From Azolla pinnata (taxonomy: Eukaryota; Streptophyta; Polypodiopsida; Salviniales; Salviniaceae): a DNA stretch of 64,000 bases. Of this stretch, positions 50,936 to 61,568 are shown one piece after another (position 1 is the first letter of the stretch; every line of letters starts with the position of its first letter). Under the pieces are notes generated by a model. The model was not told the DNA's origin. It ran no database searches and saw nothing but the letters and a program-made list of their open reading frames with translations. Location of the stretch: assembly GCA_037176905.1 (NCBI GenBank), contig JBBBWG010030198.1, positions 59,999 to 123,998 of the forward strand, written 5' to 3'. Both the position numbers and the translations under genes were made by a program.

Positions 50936-51600
50936 TCGACATCCGCTCTCTACATCCACTGCCATCGAACGTGACATCCACTCTCTTCGAATCATTCGGA
51001 CCTGACATCCACTCTCTCCCGAACCATCGAGCCTGACATCCACTCTCTTCGACGCACTGCCTTCGAGCCACCGGACCTAACATATCTGCTCTCTTTCAGA
51101 CCATCAAACATGACATCCACTCTCATCGAACCTTGCACCCTGACATACATCCACTCTCTTCAACCATCGAACACGACATGATGCATGCACTCTCAGCGAA
51201 CCTTGCACCATGACATACATCCACTCTCTTCAATATGCCATCCTCTCTCTCTCTCTCTCAGCACAACATGACATCCGCTCTCCTCCAATCTTAGACATCC
51301 GCTGTCATCCTCCCTCTCTGAATGACATCCACTCTCTTCAACATTGCTCTTGTTCTTATCCATGATCTTCACCATGAAATCCACTCTCTCCAACATTGCT
51401 CTTGTTCTTATCCATGATCTTCACCATGAAATCCACTCTCTTCGATGTTCTTATCCATGATCTCCACCATGACATCCACTCTCTTCAATGTTCTTATCCA
51501 TCATCTTCACCATGACATCCACTCTCTTCAATGTTCTTATCCATGATCTCCACCATGACATCCACTCTCTTCAGCACGACATCCACTCTCTTCAGCTCCA
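50936..51600. repeat. Diffuse minisatellite of ACATCCACTCTCTTC-type units
   Basis: The word ACATCCACTCTCTTC, or close variants, recurs about 20 times with irregular spacing, alternating with ACCATGAC, GAACC and TTCTTATCCATGATCTTCAC. From 51340 to 51560 the spacing becomes regular. It gives repeated EESGCH-type text on the minus strand, but no gene. Confidence 0.85.
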
Positions 51601-51639
51601 TCTCTCTCCGTCGCTCGCATCATATTCTCTCTCTCTCTC

Positions 51640-51824
51640 TCTCTCTCTTCAGACATAGATACGCGCTCGCTGCTTCTGCTTCTGCTTCTGCTTCTGCTGC
51701 TGCTGCTGCTGCTGCTGCGTCTGATGATGGAGATGATGATCTTGATCTGTCCTTTCTCGACCTGAGCTTTGCCGTTTCTTCCCTGCAACGCAGATCTTCT
51801 CCCTCTCCCGTCGCCGCGCAGCAG
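51640..51824 (+). promoter_or_regulatory. Probable 5' non-coding first exon of the PP2C gene
   Basis: CT-rich leader with (CTTCTG)n and (CTG)n, ending CGCAGCAG|GTCAGT at 51824/51825, a strong donor. The PP2C ATG lies 1.36 kb downstream with no coding sequence in between. The layout of leader, long intron and ATG is inferred. Confidence 0.4.
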
Positions 51825-53186
51825 GTCAGTACCGATCTCCACAGCTTCTTCGTCCTCGCTGCTTTCCCTTCTCTCTGCGTGCATATTTGCTCGGTCATAT
51901 ATACCCACCAGACCACACACATGGAGTTTCCTCTCCCCCCGTGTCCGCACATCTTCTGGCTCCAGGGAGGAAAAAGAAAAAAGAACAAGCGCGTTTTGTT
52001 CCGGAATTCTCTACGGTGTTTGGATTCGCCTTCTCAGAGAGGTGTAGGAAACCAGACGGCCTTTCTGTTCGATGGTCTCACATAGTTATGGCAAGAAAGC
52101 CACACAAGTTTCAATCAAAGGAATGAAGTTTCTCCTCGTTCCATAATCTCGTGGAAAACACAAGGCTTTCTGTTTGATCTTCTCCCCTAATTAGGTCAAG
52201 GAAACAAAAACGTCTGAATTAGACGGTGGTCCTCATTTAATCTTCCTGCTTGCATAAGGTTGGGCAACACAGGACTTCCCTGTTTGACTTTTTGCATTAT
52301 TAGGTCAAGGAACACAAACATATGAGGGAGATATGCTGCTCTTTGATCTTCTTTCTTTCTGAAGGTCTGGAAACATCTTTTAAGCTTAACGCAAATACAT
52401 CTTTAAGGAACATTTGATAATCAGTCTCACTTAAGTTCGAGAATACACAAAACGTTAATAGGTTTTTTCTCCTTGACCTTGGGGCAAAGTCAAGGAAACT
52501 TAAGATCCATGGACGGCATATGGTTCTAAGCAGTTCTCACTGTTTGAGATCCGGACAGAAGTTCAATGAAACACAATGCAATGAGGAGATTTTCCGGTTT
52601 GGTTTCTGTGTGTTGAAGTTAAACAAGCAGTTCTAAAGATCTTTGCTGTTCGATTTCTGTGCATAAGGTCAAGGAAGCAAAAGCTTTACTGGAAATGTTC
52701 AGTTTAAGAGATTCTTTCTCGATGTTCATATTAATGAGGATAAAGAGCAGCTTTGAAGAAAATTCGCGAGTATCTGTTGAATATTAAGGATTTTCTTCTT
52801 TATCCTTGAATATAGCTTTCTAGAGAATATACATCTTCCTAATCAGGAATATCTTTAAGTTGTTCTATTCAACTCTCATTCTATTTTAACGTTCTAACCC
52901 ACTATTTTGATTAATTTTTTATCTCAGTTTCATCAAGAAGGAAAACGATTTTAATACGTGTCTTCATTCGAAGTAAGGACAAGAAACTTCTGTCGTATTC
53001 AACCGCAGCTTGCCATTCATACTCAGGGCGTGACTGTTCAATGTAAACAATCACAAGCTTCTGCTTTGCCAACAAATTTCTGGTTGCACTTTACATTATT
53101 ACGTTGCTGGATCAGAGGCTCCACATCAAGATAAATTAAATTGGATTTCAAATCAAGCTGAATCACAAATCATTGGTCTTCTGGCA

Positions 53187-54736
53187 ATGAGTATGTCCTC
53201 GGGTTGCTGTAGTCTGTTCACAAGGTGTGTATCATCGGGTGGTACAGAAGATGAAAGAGAACAAGATTCTCTACTTTGGCATAAAGGTTTGACACAATGC
53301 ACAAATGGGGATTTTTCAATAGCTGTTGTACAAGCAAATGATGTTTTGGAGGATCAAAGTCAAGTGAAAGTTGGCCATTATGGTACACTTGTTGGCATTT
53401 ATGATGGTCATGGAGGTACAGAAGCATCACGATTTGTTGCAAATAGTTTGTTTCCAAAAATCGAAGGTAAAGCTTAGTGCGCTGTCATAGTGCCTTATAT
53501 ATTTCTCCTCAAGTTGCTTACTTATGTGAATAGTTTTTTATGCTGCAATAGAATTTTTGCAGGTTTTGCTCAGGATTTAGGGGGAATGTCATCAAAAGTG
53601 CTGAAGCGAGCTGTTAGCACAATAGAAGAAGAATTTGTTGGCATTGTAGAGAAAAATTGGCGGTCCAACCCCAAAATAGCTTCGGTTGGAACATGCTGCA
53701 TTGTGGGAATTATAAGTGGAAACCATTTGTATGTAGCTAGCCTTGGGGATTCTAGAGTTGTTTTGGGAACTGAAAAACAAGGCAAAGTAGTAGCAGTGAG
53801 AATTTCGGAGGAACATAATGCAGGAAATGAGGAGGTGCGGCAGGAGCTGAAAAAACAACATCCTGATGATTCACATATAGTCATACACAAGCACGGTGCG
53901 TGGCGTGTAAAAGGAATTATCCAGGTGACTCACTAATCTCACGAACAGGTTAATTGAATTGTCATCAACACTTAACGATGGCATATTCAGTATTTCTTGA
54001 AAACTTGGGGGATTCTTCTACTTCGTATGAACTTAGTGTCACAATGGTAGATAGTGGGAAAGTTGGGATCATGTTGACTGTCTTTCCTTTTTTCTGGGGC
54101 TTAAACATTGTTGACTGTATTTTTGGGTGTAATAACTTATAGACATTTGCAGGTGTCAAGGTCAATTGGCGACGTGTATTTGAAGAAGCCGCAACTAAAT
54201 AAAGATCTATTTTTTTCCCATGGGGGAGTAGCTATCACCTTTAAGAAGCCTGTTTTATCAGCAGAGCCATCTCTTCATGAGAAAGTGCTTACGGCAAATG
54301 ATCGTTTTTTGATATTTGCATCTGATGGGCTGTGGGAGCAAGTAACAGAACAGGAAGCCGTGGAGATTGTGCAGAGAGGATCAAGAGATGTATGAATTTA
54401 GTAATATACTCAATTTTTTGTTGTTGGGAATTGATTTGCTTATGAATTATGCATATTAATGTCATTGATTAGGGAATTGCTAAGAGACTAATAAGAGCTG
54501 CTCTTCAGCAAGTTGCAAAGAAGCGTGAGATGCGTTATTCTGATCTCAAGAAGATTGAGCCCGGTGTAAGGCGCCACTTTCATGATGATATCAGTGTGGT
54601 GGTGGTGTTTCTTGATCAATACATGATGGGCATTCAAGCTTCAACTAAAGGTAGAGCACGTAAAGTCTCAATGGACAGTGTGAATGCACCTGTAAATATT
54701 TTCTCCTCTGAAGGACAGCAGAACATGCGCCTATAA
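53187..54736 (+). CDS. Protein phosphatase 2C, plant clade-D type, 4 exons
   Basis: Exons: 53187-53466, 53563-53924, 54153-54389 and 54473-54736, all in phase, giving 380 residues. PP2C motifs in order: [20 protein letters not shown] (31-50), [15 protein letters not shown] (DGHGG at 73-77, metal-binding Asp), the [12 protein letters not shown] block, [30 protein letters not shown] and [12 protein letters not shown] (last metal Asp). The enzyme removes phosphate from Ser/Thr using Mn or Mg ions. Text such as [14 protein letters not shown] and the [19 protein letters not shown] block is typical of plant clade-D PP2Cs. In Arabidopsis, members of that clade dephosphorylate plasma-membrane H+-ATPases and are inhibited by SAUR proteins. 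That role is inferred for this gene. All catalytic residues I looked for are present. Confidence 0.94.
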
Positions 54737-56051
54737 TTGCAGTTCAGCAATATGATTTCTCTTTTTCATAATTTCTATGGGATGCAAAACGACAGATTTG
54801 CTCTTAATTTACTGATATAGATTGGGTCATTGCACCAAACTCTCCATGTAATGACCAGCAATTGTGGTCGCATTGCCCAAGTGTTTCCAAACTCTTACAA
54901 CTGATAATTTTGTAAAGATAAAGCGTAGTGCTCTGCAGAGCAATGTAATAAGTAAGGCATGTTGGAACGGAATTTTGGATGCAAAGCTATAATTATGCTT
55001 GGTGTACAATATAACCTCAAAAAATGGAACTGTTGAATCATTCCTCTGCTCAATTTCATGTATTTGCGTTTACAAAGAAGCTTGCTGTGTATGCTGTGTT
55101 AAAGCAATCATGCAAAGGGACATTGAATCACTGATCCTGCCTAGTTTCTTTCAGTTTAGTACACATAATCAATACTAATAGTAACATCTTCATTCACAGT
55201 CCATTTGATATGCCCACAAATTGGGATGTGCATACATGCAATGCCTTGATGTGTTTTGGATGGTCAAATCGCGAGTGTGCGCTTTCCTCTTCATGATTCT
55301 ATTGTCACATACAACAGTTTCTAACAGAGAGTATGCTAATGATTTTGTAAAAAGATCATGCACTGTTCAGTAGCATTAAGACCACATGTCTCTCGCAAGG
55401 GACAGAGGCCTCGAAAAGGAGCCCTAGGAACACCGGCCCGAATGCATGAGCTCGATTGTGCTCCGTTGCTTTCATCTCTATGATCGTGATGGAACAGAGG
55501 AATCATCAGCGGGATACACGACCTAATAAGGGGGAACATTCTACTCTGCAAGCCTTAACGGCAAGTCCATCGATGACATGGAGAATCTCTCGTTTTTTCC
55601 AGTCTTTTCCTCGAACAAGACAGAAGGGCACGCATGTGAAGTGCCCGATTCGTAGAGATACAAGTTCCCATTCTTCGTGTTCTACAACTTTCCTAGGAGC
55701 CTCCAAATAGACGTAGAGATAAATGCGATTATCATTATCATCAATCATCATCAAAGATGATGATGATCTCATTGATGATGATGATGATCTCATTGATGAT
55801 GATGATGATCTCATTGATGATCATCATCATCATCATCTTCTTCTTCTTCTTCTAATATGAGGGATATTTGTTGTAGATACGTAGAAATACGAGAGGATAC
55901 GCGTATAAATAGGTACATACACACGGGAGTGTATTTGTACAAATACGTAGAAAATACGGGAGGATACATAGAGATCCATATCCATGCGGCTCTAGCTGAA
56001 CACGAAGGCGAAGGAAGGAAAACGCACACAGATTTCACAACAGAAGAGAAG
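54737..56051. other. Intergenic sequence between the PP2C and PYRP2-like genes
   Basis: No gene recognised. A GATGAT/ATGATC-rich stretch covers 55730-55860 and ends in a (CTT)n run. The last 150 bp before 56052 are probable promoter and leader of the next gene. Confidence 0.5.
55730..55855. repeat. Trinucleotide repeat block (GAT/ATC, then CTT)
   Basis: GATGATGATGATCTCATT repeats three times, followed by (ATC)n and (TTC)n. The ATC and GAT halves are mutually complementary, so this block can fold back. Confidence 0.9.
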
Positions 56052-59000
56052 ATGGTTCCTGCTCCTGCTCTCCTTCATCCCTCATCCTTCCCAAGCCCCC
56101 CTTGCGTATGCCCCGCTCCGTTCTTGATCCTGTTCTCACTTTTGACCTTTCCCTTTCCTCCCCCACACCCTGCACACCGCTGGGGTCTCCGCTAGCTGAC
56201 AAGAAGCTCTTTCTGTTGTTTTTGGTTGTTGCTTCCTGCTTGTTCAGGCTCAAATTCGGATTCAACCGTGGACATCTTTGAGGGTGTTGAAGAGCAAGGC
56301 AGGGTTGTACAGTAGGAGGTACCTTAAAGGATCGGGTGTTGATGCGATCAAGGTTACTCGCTCGTTGTTTATTGATGAGGTCAGTCTCTTATCAACTGTG
56401 AGTGCGTTTGATTTGTTTCATGGAGAAATTTCGATTCGAAGGATATGATCTAGAGCACACAAAAATGATGGGTTGAAATAGCTAGCTCATTCTTCATGAT
56501 TGATCTTTATTTTGCAGTCACGTGTATGGTTTGTTTAGGTCAAGCAGATTGTTTCTGTGTGATAAATAGGACAGCTAAGATAGGAAATGCAGAAATGTAA
56601 AGCATGCATGGCAAGTAAAACCAGCGGCTTGGTATGACTGAATCATAGTCTATGGACCGATATCTCTAGTCATAAAAAATTATGTGCCTCAAGCAAATGT
56701 GGCGAATATGGAGGATTATGTCATTGTCCATGGATGTGGCCTATTTTTGTTGCTTATTTTCTTACTCATGTGAAAGTGCATAGGCAACAAAAACGATGGC
56801 ATGAATGCGAATTAATATGGCCTAGGAATGACGAGCTCATTCTTCATGTTTGATCTTTGTTTTGTAGCCACATGTATAGTTCCTTTATATCATGTATATT
56901 TTTTGTGTATGGTAAATAGGATAGCTACGATACAAAATGCAGAAACGTAGAGCATACATGGCAAGGTTAAACCAGCAGCTTGGTATGACTGAATCGTAGT
57001 TTATGGACTGATATGTCTTGTAATAAAAAGCTTATAATAGCGAATATGGAGGATTATGTCATTGGCCATGGACGTGGCCTGTTTGTTGCCTAAATGCTTA
57101 CTCGTATGGGAATGGAAAGGGCAAAACATATGATATAGAGACAAGAAAAATGATGACATGAATTGTGAATTAACATGGAAACCTAGGCCTAACTACTGAT
57201 TCTTCACACTTGCATGGTTTGTTTAAATAAACTAGATTGTTTCTGTATGATTATGTTATTGCAAGAGAGAAAAGGGAAATGAAGGTAAACGAGCAGTTTG
57301 GTATGAGTAAATAAATCATAGTTCTATTGAAACAGCGGTAAGAACATAAAAGATTAGAAACATCAAGTCAATATGGAAAATGTGAAAGATTATGTCATTG
57401 TTAATAGATTTGTTCGTTTGTTTTGTATTGCCAACATGTTTATTCATGTGGAAAGAGAGAAGGAAAAGATATAACTGAGAAGAAACAGAAGATAGCTACA
57501 TAATAAATTGTAGGCAACTTACAGCAAGGGAGGTAGTACTCTTTCTTGATGTAGCAACTTAAGATTGGAAACTTCCCACTGGAACTGAGAGAACACTGGC
57601 CATCGCTACTGAAGGCAGAGCCAACTGTACTAAGTTCAGACACATCTTAAGAGAGATGCTTCAGATGTCGCAGATCTAAGCATTTTAAGCATCTAAGCAT
57701 CTAAGCATCTAGGACATAATACATAGGTACAAATACATACTGTCTAAATCTTTTTCTTGTATTTTTCTTTTAATTTTCCCTGTTCTCTTCAAATCCGTTT
57801 ACTTATCTGTGCTGTTCTTTCCTGTTCCCTGTTTTTCCTTCCCTGTTCATTCCTGTTTTTCCCCCAGAAAATTCGAATTGGTGTTCGTTTTGTGTCCTGC
57901 ACTGCTTCGTTTTTTCCCCAGATTCGAACTGATCGTCCTCTTTGTGTTCTGCTTTGCTTTGTTCGTTTGCCTGTTCTTACTGTTTTTTCCTTTTTTTAGT
58001 ATTTTTTCTGTAAATTTCCCTGTTCTCTCCAAATCTGTCTACTTGTTTGTGCTATTTTCTGTTTTACTCGAGCAATTTCTGTGCTTCTTTCTTCAGCTCT
58101 GCTCTTTTCTTCTTGATTTCTACTTTGCGCTTCATTATTTCTATTTCTTGCTGTTGGCACCAAATAATAGGTCTTAGCTCCCTCCTCCCCTTAAGTATTA
58201 GTATTTATACTTTTTGGTTTATATTATATTCCTATTTAAAGTGATTTAACTTAAGATGCACATTGATGCAGCGCATCTGCATCTAAGTATTGAAGTTTAA
58301 AATGTGCGCATCTGTCAGACGCTCAATAGAAGCTGCTGGCCTTATTTACAGAAAATCACAGTATCCTTTGTCTCTAATCTCCCTAACATTCTGCAAGATT
58401 TCAAGTTGACTGAAACTTCAAGAATGAAATTAAATATCTTGATTTTCTATTTACTTTTTGTCTATATTATCTTCAGTTTAGGGGCATCAATCACTATTAA
58501 GATAGCTATTTAGGAGCTCTTTGTATTTGATCTGAGTGTTCGTCTTGATTTTCGTAGAGTTACAATTTATTTTTCATGAAAATTAAGCAATGACATTAAC
58601 ACGTGTCATAGGTCTCCATTTTAATTGAGTTCTCAGAGTAGTCCTCAGAAGTACTTATACTACTGAATAGGATAATTTTCCTGTAGAACATTTGCATAAC
58701 TTTTTTGGCACCTCTAATTTGTGTTGAACCATCTTCCCTGGAGGTTCCCCTTTGGCTTGTATCAGATTAATGTAAAAGCCGGTTCTCTTGCCTGTACAGA
58801 CTATGCACCAAATTTCTCATTAGGAAAGGCATAATGTTGTGTAGAATTGATGACAATGAGTGCATTTCAATTGAATCTGTTCTCAGTTGCTGTGCCTTCC
58901 ATGCTGCATATTTTACCTTTTATGCTTTTGAAAGCATATTAATATCCTGGGTAGTCAATAACAACATTAAATTAAGAAGGAAATAGCTCCAGAGAGAGGG

Positions 59001-61568
59001 AGTGAACTATTTGAAAGTCTCATTGTCCATACTCGTAATAGGATGCAAGTTCATAGCCATGTAGGATTGTTCTTCGCCCCAAATAGTATTGAGACTAATC
59101 TATATCTCCCAACCTCTAATTCATGCCGTTAATTAACAGGACATAGGTGCAGAACATGGTGAGGGATTCGAGACATTCAGGCCTTGTGGTCCGTTGAAAG
59201 TGGATGTGGTAAGCTCTATCTATATATTGTTTCTCATATGGATGTGGATGTGGATGTGGATGCAAAGAAGCATCTATGAAGAATCATATTCTTGTTTGCT
59301 TGAACATATTTTCCTCTCCTGTCTTCGAAGGATTACTTAAATGATAGGATGCGAGAGAAGGGTCTTCAGAGGATACGCTATGCAATGAAGCCTGATGAAG
59401 CCTTTGGATTAATCTATTCGTGGGACAATGTTTTGGTAAATGTTTTTAGCTTCTGAGAAGGATTCATCATGGTGTAATACTGTTCTCTAATTATTAGTTA
59501 TGGTTCATATTCTTTTTCTTGTGTTTTACTGACATAGGCAGACACAAGGGCATTAAGATTAGATGCTTGGAAACAACTTGCTTTCGAAGAAGGTAATCTG
59601 ATTTTAACCCATAGCCTTTGCGAGTACTGAATTGTACACGACATGTGCTCTTCCTCTGAAATACCCATTTTCTGCATTTGTTTCCTGGTGTAGGAAAAAT
59701 TTGGAGAGATGATCAAGAATTTCATCGGCACATTCTGAGTGTGGGAACTGAGAATGCTGTGAAGAAGGTCATAATCTGCCTTTATCTTTCATGTCTCTCT
59801 CAAGATTTACTACGTGGGATTTGTTGACATGGCATGTATATTCATAATGGAGGGTCCTAGGCATTCATCTGCTTGCAATTATTATCAAGCTTAGTCATTT
59901 GTCTCCTTCATAAGCTCGCCTAGTGGGAAGCCTTGTGCACCGGAGCCGTTTTTAGGGTCAGTCTCTGTAGCCCACCTCATGGTGTGAAATATTCCCGCTG
60001 CTGGGTGAGTAAAGATCTATCATTAGTGCACGGGTTCTTTCTAACCTCTGTCGCTCGTGGATCATTGAGGCTGGGGCCAATGAGATTAAGTGCCGAAATT
60101 CATGTAGATTCTTTGGTGATCCTCAAGTTTCGTGTGTAGATTCTGGAAGGGAGATGCTTCTTTTGTCATAATTCAAAGAGCAATACATAATAAAACCATA
60201 ATGCTACAGAAAATCTGTTGAGAGGCCATAATGCTTCTTTTATCATGCCATGTTGCACATAGCATTTGAAGGTTATACATTGAATGCAACAATGATGTAT
60301 GAAGTATAACTTTTCCAGGTACTCTCCTGGGTCAGTTCAAATGATTCAGCCGAGCATTTGAAAGCACGGCTTGCAAAGATCTATTATGAAAAGTTAAACA
60401 AGGTGCATAATTCCCTGATCAAGTGATTAGAATAATGAAAACGGTGGCTTGTCAAAATGTCATTATGTATGCTCTGGTCTTTCATCAGATACGGTCACCA
60501 AGGGAGGGAGTGAAGGAATGGCTCGAGGCATTACAGACGGCAGGTGTTCCCTGTGCTGTTGCATCATCTCTAGATCGATTTAACCTACTAGCTGCTCTTC
60601 AAAGGATGGGTCTCTACAAGTATTTCCAGGTTCAGCTAATCTGGTGTTGGAAGAACATTTAGTTATCTGACGCTTTGGATCGAGCTAATCAGTCTTTCTG
60701 AAGTTTTGATCGATGGCTTGTTCCCATGTGGTCATGTCTGACGCTTTGGATCGAACTAATCAGTCTTTCTGAAGTTTTGATGAATGGCTTGTTCCCATGT
60801 GTTTTCATGTTGTGTGAATGTATGCAGGCTGTTATTACACATGAAGACGGGATGAATTCTATGGCTCACAGATTCCTATCTGCTGCTGTAAAGGTAAAAA
60901 GTCGAAGCTTAGGTTAGGGATTTGCTGATATTTCCCATGCATAGAAAGATTGGACGGGTTACAGATTTTGGTTTATCACACCAAGCTCATTTGTTTTATT
61001 TTTGTTTTCGAAATGTACATAAACTATTTCCCGTTTTTTAATTCCGTTTTTCCTTTTGGTGCATACATATATATACACACATACAAATTTAAGAACACAC
61101 ATATGTACACATTTATTTCTACCAACATATTTACGTGCATATATGCTGATCAAGATGTCTGACTCACTTGATACATTTCCAGCTCGATCGTCCTCCTTCA
61201 AAATGTGTTGTGTTTGAAGATGATCCACGTGGCATTACTGCCGCTCACAACTGTTCAATGAAAGCTGTGGCACTGATCGGATCACATCCAGCGTATGGAA
61301 AGCAATTGGGTTAACATCTGTTGCATTTAAATGTCTTCTGCATAACATGGACTAACTAACCGATGCGTTTTTGTTGCCGCCGCTCCTTTTTTTGTTTAGT
61401 TACGAGCTAACACAGGCAGACCTTGCTGTGAGCAGCTTCAGTGAACTCTCTGTGATCAATCTTCGTCGCCTGTTTGCAAACAAAGGAGTAGAATTCATGG
61501 ATTTACAGAAACAACTGGAAGAGAAGAAACCTCCTAAGAGAAGGATAATCACGGACACGATTTCATGA
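56052..61568 (+). CDS. PYRP2: HAD-superfamily protein, PYRP2-like (riboflavin-pathway phosphatase family), 11 exons
   Basis: Exons: 56052-56105, 56248-56379, 59140-59208, 59331-59435, 59538-59592, 59694-59767, 60319-60402, 60489-60629, 60828-60893, 61183-61292 and 61400-61568. All are in phase, giving 352 residues. The first 85 residues (MVPAPALLHPSSFPSPPC..., Arg-rich after that) look like a plastid transit peptide. The core is a CbbY-type HAD fold: motif I region FGLIYSWDNVLADT (111-123), cap helices, motif II CAVASSLDR (213-221) and motif IV VVFEDDPRGITAAH (269-282). It ends with the plant-specific tail SVINLRRLFANKG. The Arabidopsis relative PYRP2 is reported to dephosphorylate the pyrimidine intermediate of riboflavin synthesis in plastids. 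Two usual HAD catalytic positions differ here: Ser115 for the nucleophile Asp and Asn248 for the motif III Lys. Exons 1-2 are the least certain. Intron 2 is 2.76 kb. Confidence 0.86.
56484..57430. repeat. Three diverged tandem copies of about 350 bp in intron 2 of the PYRP2-like gene
   Basis: Copies start near 56484, 56834 and 57194. The first two share AGCTCATTCTTCATG. All three share variants of TTGGTATGA(CTGAAT), GATTATGTCATTG and GTTTGTTGC-like text. Copy 3 is the most diverged. Confidence 0.85.
60666..60810. repeat. 71-bp tandem duplication in intron 8 of the PYRP2-like gene
   Basis: TCTGACGCTTTGGATCGA occurs at 60666 and 60737. Both copies continue through CAGTCTTTCTGAAGTTTTGA and ATGGCTTGTTCCCATGTG with few differences. 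Confidence 0.93.

Larger units (their letters stand above)
49187..53186. other. Intergenic sequence and upstream region of the PP2C gene
   Basis: Contains the PEX14 3' region, two tRNA-T-arm-like words (50175-50195 and 50253-50265), an (AAAG)n run at 50196-50219, a diffuse minisatellite at 50936-51600, and a CT/CTG-rich stretch to 51824 that ends in a good splice donor and is probably a non-coding first exon of the PP2C gene. The stretch 51825-53186 has no recognised coding content and fits a 5' UTR intron. Confidence 0.5.
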
